This document shows positions 16,374 to 26,104 of a DNA stretch of 51,296 nt, piece by piece. Position numbers and translations under genes: made by a program. Position 1 is the first letter of the stretch; each line of letters begins with the position of its first letter. Under the pieces are notes generated by a model. It did no database searches. It had not been told where the DNA came from and saw nothing but the letters and a program-made list of their open reading frames with translations. Origin of the DNA: Mycobacterium gastri (GTDB lineage Bacteria; Actinomycetota; Actinomycetes; Mycobacteriales; Mycobacteriaceae); contig NZ_LQOX01000099.1 in assembly GCF_002102175.1 (NCBI RefSeq), positions 1 to 51,296 on the forward strand, in the 5' to 3' direction.

Positions 16374-17351
16374 CTACGCCCGCAGGGCGGCGACCGTATC
16401 GGCCAAGGTGCTCAGCGGATCCCGATAGGTGATGCCGAGTTCATGCTCGGACGGTGAGTCGTCGGACTCCGGCATCTGGGTGTAGTACTGCATCCCGGCG
16501 GCGGTGAACGGATTGTCAAACGGCAGGTACGGACCGGCCAAGTCCAGCAGCGTCCCCGCGACGCGCAGCACGGTGTCGGGGACCGGGACGCTCACCATCG
16601 GTGTCTTGGCTACCTGGCCGAGCATTGTGGCCAACTCCGCCACCGGAATCCGGTGCCCGCCCACCATGTAGCGACGGGGCCCATGCCCAGGCTCCAGCAG
16701 CGCGGCATGCACGACGGCCACGTCGCGGACGTCGATCACCAACCACGCCGCCCGGCGCCCGGGGATCGTGTGCATCTGCAGCGCCGCCTTGACCCCCTCA
16801 CCGGCCTCACCGAATTGATCCCCGACGGGCGGCCCGAGAACCATGCCGGGATAGGTGATGTTCACCGGCGCGCCCGCGTCCTGTAGGCCGCGCGCATAGA
16901 TTTCGACCTGAGCCTTCGACGTTCCGTAGCCATCCGTTCCGCCGACAACCGGCAGATCCGCCGTCAAGGTCTCCAAATCGGGATGAAAGAGCGCCGTGAA
17001 ACTGGATACGTGCACGATGGGATCCAGCCCCAGTTGGACGGCCTGCCCGAGGACATTGCGGGCGCCCTCCATGTTGGTGCTCAGCATCTGTTGTGTCTGG
17101 CGCTGGTCGGTGGCAACCAGTGCGGCACTGTGCACGACGGCGTCACATCCGGTCAACGCCTCGCGGACCGCATCGCGGTCCTTGATGTCTGCGGGAACGA
17201 AGTCCGATGTGTCGACCCCCAGTTTGGCGACGGTTCTCTCCAGCTTTGCCGGATTTCGGACCAGGAAGCGCACCGAATGGCCGGCATCGGCAATCGCCTT
17301 GGCGGTCCAGCCGCCGACGAACCCCGTACCTCCGGTTACCAGAACATGCAT
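16374..17351 (-). CDS. Extended SDR NAD(P)-dependent epimerase/dehydratase-like oxidoreductase
   Basis: A 325-residue protein similar to Rv3725. The N-terminal Rossmann motif is VTGGTGFVGGW and the catalytic YxxxK is in DGYGTSKAQVE, with the preceding Ser in VHVSSFTALF. Extended SDRs of this type include dihydroflavonol-reductase-like, 3-beta-HSD-like and sugar-modifying enzymes; the C-terminal substrate region does not decide between them. ATG 17351 (MHVLVTGGTG) is chosen because the nucleotide motif then starts at residue 5, as normal; the longer frame has an Arg/Pro-rich leader. The cutinase gene upstream has the same direction (139 bp gap), as in M. tuberculosis, where cut5 precedes Rv3725. 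Confidence 0.88.
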   Translation of the reverse strand: MHVLVTGGTGFVGGWTAKAIADAGHSVRFLVRNPAKLERTVAKLGVDTSDFVPADIKDRDAVREALTGCDAVVHSAALVATDQRQTQQMLSTNMEGARNVLGQAVQLGLDPIVHVSSFTALFHPDLETLTADLPVVGGTDGYGTSKAQVEIYARGLQDAGAPVNITYPGMVLGPPVGDQFGEAGEGVKAALQMHTIPGRRAAWLVIDVRDVAVVHAALLEPGHGPRRYMVGGHRIPVAELATMLGQVAKTPMVSVPVPDTVLRVAGTLLDLAGPYLPFDNPFTAAGMQYYTQMPESDDSPSEHELGITYRDPLSTLADTVAALRA

Positions 17352-17490
17352 GCTGCGATTGTGCACGGTGGGCGGACCGGCGCGCGGCCGGGGCGGGACT
17401 TGCGTCTGGCGTCGACTGTGCATCCCGTGACGCAACACGCCGACGAAGCGTCGAATGATTCACGCTCGGTGGGGGCGGATTCTTCAGATC

Positions 17491-18225
17491 CTAGAGGTGA
17501 CGCGCCGCGAAATCCGCGCCCTGGCTTGTCATGCCGTTCATCGCATACGAGACGTGGGCGACGGGATCGTTGCCGGTACCGCAAACGCCGTCGCCGTTGG
17601 CGCACAACTCGATCGTCTTGGGCTGATAGAGCGGCCCGATGGTGATCGGCGGCGCGCCGTACCGGTTCAGGAATTGACCCGACGGCGTTCCGAAAAGGGT
17701 AACCGCGGCAACGTGATTGGCGATCTCTGCCGGCATCGGCGCCGGCACCGCGGCCGCCGGAACACCGGGCGGCACGGCAGCGGAGGTGACGTAACCGGCC
17801 ACCGCCGCCCCCTGGGAGTAGCCGCCGAGTATCTGCCGAGTCGCGGGGCAGCTGGCCGCCATGGATCCGATATGCGAGCTGGCGTCGCGAACCCCGTCGA
17901 TAACCGTGGGCGGGAAATCGCTGCTGGAAAAGTCGCTGCTGGCCGGATAGTTGATCGCATAGACCCCGAGTGACCTGGAACCGATCTGCGAGCGCAGCGC
18001 CTCCACGAACGAGGCTCCGATATTGCCAATTCCCGGCGGTTCGCCGGTGCCGCGGGCGAACAACACCTCGATGTCGGGGCATGGCTCGGCGGACGCCGAT
18101 GGGACCTGGACGGCAGGTGCCGCGGTCAACGCGGCAAACGTGCCCACCGCGACCGCGGCGCCGGTTGTCAACCGGCGTGCCCAGGAGAACTTTGTCGTCG
18201 ACCAGCGCTGGCCCATCGTGGTCAT
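17491..18225 (-). CDS. Secreted cutinase-family esterase, intact Cut5-type
   Basis: A 244-residue alpha/beta hydrolase with a signal peptide (hydrophobic core AAVAVGTFAALTAAP, cleavage after SASA). The catalytic triad is visible: Ser137 in GGYSQGAAV, Asp213 in ANGDGVCG, His225 in DPVAHVSYA. Cysteines at 49, 126, 209 and 216 fit the two cutinase disulfides. It should hydrolyse acyl esters outside the cell. In M. tuberculosis the gene in this position is split into Rv3724A and Rv3724B (cut5a/cut5b); here the frame is uninterrupted, so this would be the ancestral functional form. Confidence 0.9.
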   Translation of the reverse strand: MTTMGQRWSTTKFSWARRLTTGAAVAVGTFAALTAAPAVQVPSASAEPCPDIEVLFARGTGEPPGIGNIGASFVEALRSQIGSRSLGVYAINYPASSDFSSSDFPPTVIDGVRDASSHIGSMAASCPATRQILGGYSQGAAVAGYVTSAAVPPGVPAAAVPAPMPAEIANHVAAVTLFGTPSGQFLNRYGAPPITIGPLYQPKTIELCANGDGVCGTGNDPVAHVSYAMNGMTSQGADFAARHL

Positions 18226-18246
18226 CCCTTACTTCCGGACGGCGTC

Positions 18247-18411
18247 CTAGACCTTCTCACCGGCATCTTTCAGGCTCGCCTTCGCCTGGTCGGCCCGGCC
18301 TCGGCTCGTGGTCTCCCGATTTCCGGTGGCCCTGCCGATCGCTTCCTTGGCCCGCCCGCCCAGGTCCTCGATTTTGTTCTTCAGCTTGTCCTTGTTGTTC
18401 TTGGCACTCAT
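18247..18411 (-). CDS. CsbD-family small stress protein
   Basis: A 54-residue protein, MSAKNNKDKLKNKIEDLGGR onward. It is very charged and lacks aromatic residues, with the repeated pattern K..G.AKEA.G and DQAK.SLKDAGEKV typical of CsbD. These proteins are induced by general stress in many bacteria; the molecular role is unknown. ATG 18411 is chosen because residues upstream of it are not CsbD-like. It lies 21 bp before the cutinase gene boundary and is probably transcribed separately. Confidence 0.8.
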   Translation of the reverse strand: MSAKNNKDKLKNKIEDLGGRAKEAIGRATGNRETTSRGRADQAKASLKDAGEKV

Positions 18412-18496
18412 TGTCCCTGGATACCCGGCATCGGGCGAGGGTGAAACCTCGGCCATGGTTGGAAGGGTGCCGCCGGGTGGGCGGCGTGGACACACA

Positions 18497-20299
18497 TCAG
18501 CGGAAGAAACCCGACTGCCCGGACCCGAGGTTGAAGCCGCCCGAGCTGTTCCCACCGGTGTTATGCAGGCCCGAGTTGCTGCCGGTGGCACCGGAATTGA
18601 AAAAGCCCGAGTTCAATCCGCCGCTGCCCGAATTGAAGAAGCCGGTCACACCGAAGCCTGCGCCCGAGTTGAAGAAGCCGGTAGCGCGGCCGCCACCGCC
18701 CTGGTTCCAGAAGCCGGAGTCCAAGCCGAGACCGCTGATATTGCCTATGCCCGAGCTGTTTTCGCCGCCGTTGAACAATCCTGAGCTACCGGACCCCGGG
18801 TTGCCGAAGCCCGAGTTGGGCCCGGGCTGGTCGGCTGAACTACCCAACCCGGTGTTCAGCTCGCCCGCATTGAACAGGCCGGTGTTGATACCGCCCGAGT
18901 TCGCCAGGCCGGTGTTCAACGGGCCCGAATTGAAGTAGCCGGTATTGATGAAACCCGAGTTGAAGCCGCCGGTGTTGTGGTTGCCGGAGTTGAAGCTGCC
19001 GACGTTGAACGAGCCTCCGTTCGCGAAACCGGTGTTGTGGTAGCCGCCGTTTCCGAAGCCGGTGTTGACGCCGCCGAAAGCGCCGGAGCCCGAGTTCCCG
19101 ACGCCGGTGTTGGTGTCGCCGGAGTTCCAGATGCCCGTGTCGACCTGGCCCGAGTTCGCGATGCCGAAGCTGTTGAGCCCGGAATTGGCGATGCCCACGT
19201 TGCCGCTGCCGGAGTTGAAGAAGCCGATGTTGCCGGTGCCCGAATTGCCGAAGCCGATGTTGCCGCTTCCCGAATTCAGCCAGCCGGCGAGATTGATGCC
19301 TCGCTGATTGTCGCCGGTGAGCCCAATGCCGATGTTTGCGTTGCCGGTGTTGCCGAAGCCGATGTTGTTGTTGCCGCTGTTGCCCAGTCCCCAGTTGCGA
19401 TCGCCGACATTGCCGTACCCCACGTTGACGTTGCCGTTGTTGCCGGATCCGACGTTCTGGTTGCCGCTGTTGCCGTTGCCGAAGTTTCCGCTGCCCAGGT
19501 TCCCACTACCGACGTTTCCATTGCCCGCCGAACTCCCCGGGCCCGAGTTGCCGAAGCCCACGTTATTGCTGCCGTTGTTCCCACTACCGACGTTGAAGTT
19601 GGCCTGCACCGCGTCCAAGAAGTTCCCGTTGCCGCTGCCGAGGTTGAAGTCGCCGAAGTTTCCGCTGCCCAGGTTGGTGTTGCCGAAGTTTCCGCTGCCC
19701 ATGTTGGTGTTGCCGATATTGCCGCTGCCCAGGTTGGCGTTGCCGGTGTTGCCGCCGCCGAGGTTGAGCGAGCCGATGTTGCCGAGACCGAGGTTGATCG
19801 GTGGCAACTGCGCGGCCACGGCCGACGCCAGCGCGTGATAGCCGGACATTGCGGCCGCGTCCTGAGCCCACATCTGCTCATAGCAGGCTTCGACGGCCGC
19901 GATCGCCGGGGCGTTCTGCCCGAACAGGTTCGACCACACCAGCGACACCAGCTGACCGCGATTGGCCGCGACCATCATCGGATGCACGGTTGCTGCCCGA
20001 GCGGCCTCGTAGCCGGCGGCCGCCACCCGGGCCTGGCCCGCCGCTTGGGCAGCCGCGGCCGCGGCCGTGGCGAGCCAGGCTGCGTACGGGGTCGCCGCCG
20101 CGGCCATTGCGGCGGCCGCCGGGCCCTGCCAGGATTGACCGGCCAACGCCGTGGTCACCGATCCGAATGAGCTTGCGGCGGCCTCTAATTGGGTGCTCAG
20201 CCGATCCCAGGCCGCCGCTGCGGTCAGCATCGGAGCAGTCCCCGCGCCGGCGAAGATCCGCGCCGAGTTCAGCTCCGGGGGCAACACCGCGAAGTTCAT
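18497..20299 (-). CDS. PPE-MPTR family protein
   Basis: A 600-residue protein. Residues 1-175 form the PPE domain: [16 protein letters not shown] with the PPE triplet at 7-9, the WxG turn in GQSWQGPAA, a long Ala-rich helical body and a [12 protein letters not shown] segment. From about 180 the protein is a run of N-x-G-x-G-N pentapeptide-type repeats (MPTR) to the end, broken by an irregular stretch with SADQPGP. MPTR PPE proteins are usually ESX-5 substrates and reach the cell envelope or surface. There is no adjacent PE or ESX gene. The ATG at 20299 overlaps the stop of the upstream PPE gene by one base (TGATG), so the two are coupled. Confidence 0.92.
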   Translation of the reverse strand: MNFAVLPPELNSARIFAGAGTAPMLTAAAAWDRLSTQLEAAASSFGSVTTALAGQSWQGPAAAAMAAAATPYAAWLATAAAAAAQAAGQARVAAAGYEAARAATVHPMMVAANRGQLVSLVWSNLFGQNAPAIAAVEACYEQMWAQDAAAMSGYHALASAVAAQLPPINLGLGNIGSLNLGGGNTGNANLGSGNIGNTNMGSGNFGNTNLGSGNFGDFNLGSGNGNFLDAVQANFNVGSGNNGSNNVGFGNSGPGSSAGNGNVGSGNLGSGNFGNGNSGNQNVGSGNNGNVNVGYGNVGDRNWGLGNSGNNNIGFGNTGNANIGIGLTGDNQRGINLAGWLNSGSGNIGFGNSGTGNIGFFNSGSGNVGIANSGLNSFGIANSGQVDTGIWNSGDTNTGVGNSGSGAFGGVNTGFGNGGYHNTGFANGGSFNVGSFNSGNHNTGGFNSGFINTGYFNSGPLNTGLANSGGINTGLFNAGELNTGLGSSADQPGPNSGFGNPGSGSSGLFNGGENSSGIGNISGLGLDSGFWNQGGGGRATGFFNSGAGFGVTGFFNSGSGGLNSGFFNSGATGSNSGLHNTGGNSSGGFNLGSGQSGFFR

Positions 20300-22128
20300 C
20301 AGCGGAAGAAGCCGGATACTCCGGGGTCGGTGTTGAAGCCGCCCGAGCTGGTACCGCCGGTGTTGTTCAGGCCCGAGTTCCCGCCCACGCTGCCGGAGTT
20401 GAAGAAGCCCGCGTTGAATCCGCCGCTGCCGGAGTTGAACAAACCCGAGTTCACCCCGGCCGAGCCGGAGTTGAACAATCCCGTGTTGCCGTAACCCGAG
20501 TTCAACAGGCCGGTATTCCGATCGCCCCAATTGAAGAAGCCCGTGTTGAAGGTGACGGGCGAATTCCCGATGCCGGAGCTGTCCGCGCCGGTGTTGAAGA
20601 AGCCCGAGTTGCCGATGCCGGTGTTGCCGAAACCCGAGTTCAGCACCGGCTGATTCACCGCGCTGCCCACACCGGTGTTGTAGCTGCCCGAGTTGAACAG
20701 GCCGGTGTTTTGACCCCCGGAGTTGGCGTAGCCCGTGTTGACGTTGCCGGAGTTGAAGTTTCCGGTGTTGAGAAAACCGGAATTAAAGCTGCCCGTGCTG
20801 TGATTGCCGCCGTTGCAGCAGCCCGCGTTGAAGTCGCCGGCATTGGCAAATCCCGTGTTGTGTTCCCCGGTATTGCCAAAGCCTGTGTTGGACCCGGCAA
20901 GTGGGCCGGCGCCGGAGTTGCCGATGCCGGTGTTGCGGAAGCCGGAGTTGCCGATGCCGGTGTCGAGATTCCCCGAGTTGCCGAGACCGGTGCTGGTTTC
21001 ACCGGAGTTGCCGATGCCGAAATTGCCGCTGCCGGAGTTGAAGAAGCCGATGTTGTTGCTGCCGGAGTTGCCGAACCCGATGTTTCCGGTCCCGGAGTTC
21101 AGCCCACCGATCCCCATTTGGTTGTCGCCGCTGAGGCCGATGCCGATGTTGCCATTCCCGGTATTGCCGAAGCCGATGTTGCCGAGGCCGAGGTTGCCCA
21201 GTCCCCAGTTGCGGTCGCCGGTGTTGCCGTAGCCCACGTTGACGCTGCCGTTGTTCCCCGAGCCCACGTTGTCGCTGCCGGTGTTCCCATTGCCGACGTT
21301 GTGGTTGCCGAGGTTGCCGTTACCGATATTTCCGTTGCCGGCAGTGCTGGACGGACCGGCGTTTCCGAAGCCGACGTTGAAAGCGCCGAGGTTTCCACCG
21401 CCCACATTGAACGTGGATTTGACTCCGAGAAGCACGCTTCCGTTTCCGCTGCCCAGGTTGGTGTCGCCGTAGTTGCCGCTACCGAGGTTGCTGCTGCCGG
21501 TGTTGCCGCTGCCCAGGTTCGTATCCCCGTGGTTGCCACTGCCCAGGTTCGCGTTGCCGATGTTGCCGCTGCCGAGGTTGAGATTGCCGATGTTGCCGAT
21601 GCCGAAGTTGATCTGCGGCAGCGCCTGCTGCGCCAATTGCGTGGCCGCCGCCGAAGCCCGCGCGTGATAACCGGACATGGCCGCCACATCCTGGGCCCAC
21701 ATCTGCTCGTAGCCGGCTTCGGCGGCCGCGATCGCCAGGGCGTTCTGGCCGAACAGGTTGGACAGCACCAGTGCCATCAGGCGATTGCGGTTGGCCGCGA
21801 CCAGCACCGGGTGCACGGTGGCGGCGCACGCGGCTTCGTAGCCGGCGACCGCTGCCCGGGCCTGCCCGGCCGTTTCGGCGGCCATGGTCGCGGCCATGGT
21901 GAGCCAGCTTTCGTACGGGGCAGCCGCGGCGGCCATCGCCGCTGCCGCGTGGCCCTGCCATGATTGACCGGCCACATTGGCGGTGACCGAGGCGAACGAG
22001 CCTGCCGCCGTGGCCAATTCGTCGGCAAGCCGGTCCCAGGCCGCCGCCGCGGCCAGCGTCGGTCCCGAGCCTGCGCCGGCGAAGATCCGTGCCGAATTGA
22101 CTTCCGGTGGCAGCACCGAAAAGTTCAT
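20299..22128 (-). CDS. PPE-MPTR family protein (upstream tandem paralogue)
   Basis: A 609-residue paralogue of the following gene. The PPE domain ([51 protein letters not shown]) is followed by about 430 residues of N(x)G(x)GN repeats and an identical type of C-terminal ending ([13 protein letters not shown], against [13 protein letters not shown] in the neighbour). The shared ending and domain sequence show tandem duplication followed by divergence of the repeats. RBS AAAGGGG lies upstream of ATG 22128. Export through a type VII system is inferred from the family. The repeats make this region prone to recombination and assembly error. Confidence 0.92.
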   Translation of the reverse strand: MNFSVLPPEVNSARIFAGAGSGPTLAAAAAWDRLADELATAAGSFASVTANVAGQSWQGHAAAAMAAAAAPYESWLTMAATMAAETAGQARAAVAGYEAACAATVHPVLVAANRNRLMALVLSNLFGQNALAIAAAEAGYEQMWAQDVAAMSGYHARASAAATQLAQQALPQINFGIGNIGNLNLGSGNIGNANLGSGNHGDTNLGSGNTGSSNLGSGNYGDTNLGSGNGSVLLGVKSTFNVGGGNLGAFNVGFGNAGPSSTAGNGNIGNGNLGNHNVGNGNTGSDNVGSGNNGSVNVGYGNTGDRNWGLGNLGLGNIGFGNTGNGNIGIGLSGDNQMGIGGLNSGTGNIGFGNSGSNNIGFFNSGSGNFGIGNSGETSTGLGNSGNLDTGIGNSGFRNTGIGNSGAGPLAGSNTGFGNTGEHNTGFANAGDFNAGCCNGGNHSTGSFNSGFLNTGNFNSGNVNTGYANSGGQNTGLFNSGSYNTGVGSAVNQPVLNSGFGNTGIGNSGFFNTGADSSGIGNSPVTFNTGFFNWGDRNTGLLNSGYGNTGLFNSGSAGVNSGLFNSGSGGFNAGFFNSGSVGGNSGLNNTGGTSSGGFNTDPGVSGFFR

Positions 22129-22191
22129 CGCCGCGACCCCTTTCCACCCAGAACTCTACGATCGTGGGCGGCGCGGGGGTGCCGGTTCGTG

Positions 22192-23259
22192 CTACTTGCT
22201 ATTTGCGCCGCGGCACCGTCCCGCGGGCAGTGTCAGGGGAAGGTCGTTGTAAGTCGCGATGCCGGGAACCGCCGCGACGACGGCCGGGATCGCGTTGACC
22301 ACCGGCATCGCCGTCATGATGTGGCCGAGCACCATGAAGTCGGCGATCGTCTCGGCCTGGAAGTACGGCGGCGGCAAGAAGCCGATCCGGGTGGTGACCG
22401 TCGGTTGCCCGTCGACTTGGATGACCCAGCCGTCCTGGTCGATCTTCCAGTCCGGTTCGAGGGTCTGTCCCTTGCGCCAGCGGACATTGAGCTCGACGAC
22501 GGTTGTGCCGTCGAGCACGCCCTGCCAGCTTGCGTGCACACCCGCGACGCATCCCGCGGGTATGGTCCACGATCCGAGGTCGAGGTCCGCCGTGGTCTGC
22601 GCATACTCGGCCACGCAGCGCACGGCGTCGAGTTCGACCTCCAGCGCGTCGGCTACCAACCGGACCGCTTCGCCGAAAACGGCTGTCCCGTGCGCGGTCA
22701 TCGCCTGCAGGTCCGGGTGGTCGATCGGCTGGCCGAAGCCGACCGGCTTTTCCGTCGCCGGGGAGTCGTAGAACGTGGTGTCGGCGGCCTCGTTGACGGT
22801 GACCTTGTCGATCCGGTCGCAGACCATCGCGGACACGATGGCCAATAGCTCGGCGAAGCCGGGGCTGACGCCGGAGCCGAAGATCGTCGAGCCGCCTCGC
22901 CGGCACGCGTCCAGGATCCGGTCGCGGTCGGCGCCCAGGTTGTGCCCGGTGATGAAGGCCGCGGTGGTCACCACGTTGACGCCGGCCGACAGGATGCGGA
23001 CCAGTTCGTCGACGTTCTTCCACATCGGGTTGTAGACCACGCAGTCCGGCTCGAGGTCCAACAGCGCGTCGACATCGTTGGTGGCGGCCACGCCCAGCGG
23101 TGCGATGCCGCACAATTCGCCGGCATCGCGGCCGACCTTTTCCGGCGACCAGGCATAACACCCCACCAGTTCGAGGGCTGGGTTGGCGGCGATCGCCTGC
23201 AGTGCGCTCTTGCCGACGTTTCCGGTGGTCCATTGCACGACCCGATAGGTTTTTGGCAC
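22192..23259 (-). CDS. DapB-N-terminal-like NAD(P)-dependent dehydrogenase
   Basis: A 355-residue oxidoreductase. The Rossmann region has VVQWTTGNVGKSALQAIAAN and the ELVGCYAWSPEKVGRDAG segment seen in 2,4-diaminopentanoate dehydrogenase-like and DapB-N proteins common in mycobacteria (Rv0926c type). It is not a true dihydrodipicolinate reductase: the DapB C-terminal motif is absent. The central domain has GSGVSPGFAELLAIV and WKIDQDGWVIQVDG. The substrate is unknown. The gene follows the unrecognised 375-residue gene in the same direction with a 30 bp gap, so it may belong to that operon. Confidence 0.82.
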   Translation of the reverse strand: MPKTYRVVQWTTGNVGKSALQAIAANPALELVGCYAWSPEKVGRDAGELCGIAPLGVAATNDVDALLDLEPDCVVYNPMWKNVDELVRILSAGVNVVTTAAFITGHNLGADRDRILDACRRGGSTIFGSGVSPGFAELLAIVSAMVCDRIDKVTVNEAADTTFYDSPATEKPVGFGQPIDHPDLQAMTAHGTAVFGEAVRLVADALEVELDAVRCVAEYAQTTADLDLGSWTIPAGCVAGVHASWQGVLDGTTVVELNVRWRKGQTLEPDWKIDQDGWVIQVDGQPTVTTRIGFLPPPYFQAETIADFMVLGHIMTAMPVVNAIPAVVAAVPGIATYNDLPLTLPAGRCRGANSK

Positions 23260-23289
23260 TCGCTCAGCATAGGGAGCGCGGCGATCAGG

Positions 23290-24417
23290 TCAATAAGCCG
23301 ACTCGCCGGCCAGGATTTCGGCGAGGAAGGCGTCGGCCGGCGGTCGGTCCACCCGCGCCCGCACCCAGCGGCGGACCCGATCGCGAGTGTGCCGCGATTC
23401 TTCGACGTCGGCGCCGATCACCACCGAGGTCGTGCGCCAATCATGGTTCCAGGCAGCCGATTCCGTCAGCGCGCGCTGCTGCGCGTCAACCAGGGAGACA
23501 GTGGCCCGGCCGCCGGCGTCCAGGGCTCCGGCGCCGCTGACCTCCCCGGAGTGCACCCGTACCGGGATGTCGGTGGGCGGATCCGGCCCGACGACGGCTG
23601 CGCGTATCACCGCGGCAACGCCCGGGCCCGCCGCCTCGACGCTCCAGTCGACGGTGTCCTCGGCCGCATCGAAGATTCCGGGCGGCACCGCACCCCAGTT
23701 GATCGACGCCACGCCCCGGCCGATCGTCGCCGCACCCGGCGGAGCCGCATCGGCGCCGGCGGCCAGTGCGTAGTCGTCCCGGCGACCGCTAGGCAACGTC
23801 GCGACAACCGCCGAATCATCAACTGCCGCGGACAGTTCCGACCAGTCGATGCCATCAAGGCCCGCCTCGTCGGCGAGCCGGGCGCCGGCACGCACCAGCT
23901 CGAGGACACGTCGATCGTCGGTCCGCAGGTGGGAAAGCAGCGCGGCGGCATGCGGTGTCAGCAGTCCGGCCACATCCGAATCCAGGGTGTCATCGGTGAA
24001 AAAGCCCTGCGCGCCGGCCGTCAGCAACGCCACCTCGGTGTCGAGCAGGGCCCGGTCGAGTCCGGCGATACCGTCGCGCTGACTGGCGGGCCACCACCGC
24101 CGCAGCCAGTGGCCGAGCGCCAGCCTGCGCAGCGGGGCCGTCGACCCCGGCGCCACGTCGACACCGGTGAGCTCGAGGTCACCGGCCGAGTGCGCGGCCA
24201 CTGCCGATACCAGCGCCACATGGCCGGTCTCGCCGACCACCCGCCACAGCCAGTCGGCGCGCGACACGTCGGTGAAGGCGATGTGGATCGCGGCGTCGGG
24301 CGGGTCGTCGATGGTCCACGACAACACCGCGCCACTGACTTCCAGCAGCGCGGTCAGCGGTGCCGCCGGCCGGGCAGGGCCCGTCGTCCACAAGCCGGAT
24401 TCGGCGACCAATCTCAT
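23290..24417 (-). CDS. Unrecognised protein, second gene of the 24-25 kb pair
   Basis: A 375-residue cytoplasmic protein with no signal peptide, membrane helix or motif I recognise. The N-terminal third is beta-rich (GLWTTG, AVLSWTIDDPPDAAIHIAF). The centre is helical with LLTPHAAALLSHLRTDD. The C-terminal third again looks like a beta domain (TDIPVRVHSGEVSG, GGRATVSLVDAQQRAL), ending in a charged helix RDRVRRWVRARVD. The start (ATG 24417) overlaps the preceding gene's stop by 4 bp (ATGA), so the two proteins are probably made together. The location beside a CHAT protease and a TPR protein suggests a shared system. Confidence 0.7.
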   Translation of the reverse strand: MRLVAESGLWTTGPARPAAPLTALLEVSGAVLSWTIDDPPDAAIHIAFTDVSRADWLWRVVGETGHVALVSAVAAHSAGDLELTGVDVAPGSTAPLRRLALGHWLRRWWPASQRDGIAGLDRALLDTEVALLTAGAQGFFTDDTLDSDVAGLLTPHAAALLSHLRTDDRRVLELVRAGARLADEAGLDGIDWSELSAAVDDSAVVATLPSGRRDDYALAAGADAAPPGAATIGRGVASINWGAVPPGIFDAAEDTVDWSVEAAGPGVAAVIRAAVVGPDPPTDIPVRVHSGEVSGAGALDAGGRATVSLVDAQQRALTESAAWNHDWRTTSVVIGADVEESRHTRDRVRRWVRARVDRPPADAFLAEILAGESAY

Positions 24418-25754
24418 CCCGCCACCTGCAATTCCAGCATCGACTTGATCCGCTGCCGGTGGTCGAGGCTGACCGACCGCGCGACGCCCTCCAGCAGGGA
24501 TCGCACGTCGTCGACGTCCTCGCACGGCTCCTGCCAGACGTCACGTCCGTGCAGCCGGGCCCACAGCCGGCTCAGGTACGGCTGCGGGTAGGCGGCAAGG
24601 TCGTCCACCACCTGCCGTTGCCGCGGGTGGATCGGTCCGCCTTCGGCGAGGTAGCGCCGGGCGTGCAGGACATACGCCTCCTTACGCAGCCTGGACTGGA
24701 TCTGCGCGGCCAGCGGGTACCGGTTGGTCATCGTCCGGTCCAGGGGCGCGAGCTCGACCGCGACCTCGATGCCGGCCACCAGCGTCGCCTGCTTGTCCTC
24801 GGCCAGCAGACCCCACGGGGCACAGGCTCGGTCCACCTCCTCGGCGCACAACAGCGGCACATCGGGTAGCGCGTCGCGATCCAGGGCACGCCGTAGCGTG
24901 GCCCGCACCCGATCCACCACCGTCCGGTCCAGCGGGCGGTCGCTGTCGGAGCCGCCGACGACCTGTGGGCGCTGTTGCGGCGCAACGGAACTCAGTCCCA
25001 GCGTTACGATCGACCACGGCAGCTGGGCATCGTCGACGCGGGCCAGCGCGCCCAGGTTGTACGGGGTGGCATCGGCGATCAGGGCCCACCAGACGCGCTG
25101 GCGGGCGGCGGCTGCGCTATGACCGGTGGCGGCACCCAGCACGGTGCCCAACCCGGCCAGAAACGGCTCGACCACGGTGTCCAGAGCCGTTTCCGGGGCG
25201 CGTATGTCCCGCCAGCTGCGGTCGAGTTGCGTAGTCAAGGTGGTGACCACCGTGGGGTTCGACACGTATTCGTTGAGCACTTCGATGGCGGTGCGGTCGC
25301 GGCCCTGATGCACCTCGTGCAGCACCGCGGCCGGCGTCTCCCGATCGTCGGCTGCGGGTGGGCCTTTCGTCACCGCCAGCTCGAAACAGACCGGGAAGTA
25401 AAGCTCCTGGGCGTTTCCGCTGCGAATCCGCAGCCGGCGCCGTTCTCGTTTGAGCACCTCGAACCATGCAGCCGCGTAACGCAATTCGGGGCCACTGCCG
25501 ATGATCAGGTCGCTCATTGCCGCAGCCGTGTCAGGCTCGACGACCGGGGCCGAATACTGGGGATTGGACCGCAACCGCAGCACCAGCGGATCGATGATGC
25601 GTTTGACGGTCCGGCTCAACGGGCCGCCGTCGTCGTTGCTGAGCACCTCGACACCGGGACCGATTGCGCGCCATGCCCGGTCGATCACCGCCCGGCGGGG
25701 GTGACCCACCGCTACGGCCGTGGCCACCCGAGCCACCCGCGGATCCGCGCTCAT
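24414..25754 (-). CDS. Unrecognised protein, first gene of the 24-25 kb pair
   Basis: A 446-residue cytoplasmic protein, Arg-rich and mainly helical. Segments include AMSDLIIGSGPELRYAAAWF, a possible ligand-binding or packing loop, and ELYFPVCFELAVTKGPP. The C-terminal end is a basic helical stretch (HRQRIKSMLELQVAG). No P-loop, nuclease or protease motif is visible. It is the first gene of a unit with the 375-residue partner (4 bp overlap) and possibly the DapB-like gene. It is divergent from the frameshifted small gene at 25839 (84 bp gap), which probably holds promoters for both directions. Confidence 0.7.
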   Translation of the reverse strand: MSADPRVARVATAVAVGHPRRAVIDRAWRAIGPGVEVLSNDDGGPLSRTVKRIIDPLVLRLRSNPQYSAPVVEPDTAAAMSDLIIGSGPELRYAAAWFEVLKRERRRLRIRSGNAQELYFPVCFELAVTKGPPAADDRETPAAVLHEVHQGRDRTAIEVLNEYVSNPTVVTTLTTQLDRSWRDIRAPETALDTVVEPFLAGLGTVLGAATGHSAAAARQRVWWALIADATPYNLGALARVDDAQLPWSIVTLGLSSVAPQQRPQVVGGSDSDRPLDRTVVDRVRATLRRALDRDALPDVPLLCAEEVDRACAPWGLLAEDKQATLVAGIEVAVELAPLDRTMTNRYPLAAQIQSRLRKEAYVLHARRYLAEGGPIHPRQRQVVDDLAAYPQPYLSRLWARLHGRDVWQEPCEDVDDVRSLLEGVARSVSLDHRQRIKSMLELQVAG

Positions 25755-25838
25755 CTCGACAGGATAGGGGTATCGGCGACGATAGTGATAACCCGAAAGT
25801 TGGGTTCGGTAGCCGGTCGCACACCGGAGCCTGGTGGC

Positions 25839-26101
25839 ATGAACACATCGAAGCTGCCGGCCGTCGTCGCCGAGATCAGCGCGCGGTCGGCGCCGGGGAA
25901 CGCCAGATCTGGATCGAGGTGGCCAGCGTGCACTGCGACACCTTCATCGGCCGATTGGTGCGCGACGACGACGATTCCGACGAATCGCCGTTGCGCCCCG
26001 GCCTGGTCGTCTTGGTGGCATTCGATCCCGCAGACCGGGAAGCGCTTTCGCTGCCCGACGACGTGTTGGCCGTCCGTGCGCGCGGTCTGAGCTTTGCGTG
26101 A
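25839..26101 (+). pseudogene. Small conserved-looking gene with an apparent frameshift
   Basis: ATG 25839 opens a frame MNTSKLPAVVAEISARSA with coding-like composition. It then becomes Arg/Trp/Pro-rich after about 25890. In the +1-shifted frame from about 25885 to TGA 26101 the sequence looks protein-like: GERQIWIEVASVHCDTFIGR, an acidic stretch, and LRPGLVVLVAFDPADREALS. That frame has no usable start codon of its own. The simplest reading is one gene of about 85 residues with a single-base indel near 25880-25895. It ends 3 bp before the convergent CHAT gene. No known family was recognised. A sequencing error cannot be excluded. Confidence 0.5.
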
Positions 26102-26104
26102 GCG

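Noticed and set aside
18500..21600. Short regular repeats resembling a CRISPR array or satellite
   Set aside because: They are in-frame codons for N-x-G-x-G-N pentapeptides of two PPE-MPTR genes, with no constant repeat/variable spacer pattern.
19801..21963. 720-codon plus-strand frame rich in Val/Ala/Glu repeats
   Set aside because: It is the antisense of the PPE-MPTR repeats; the regular repeat on one strand creates a regular pattern on the other.
22192..23259. True dihydrodipicolinate reductase (dapB)
   Set aside because: Only the Rossmann part resembles DapB; the length and C-terminal motifs fit the diaminopentanoate-dehydrogenase-like group.
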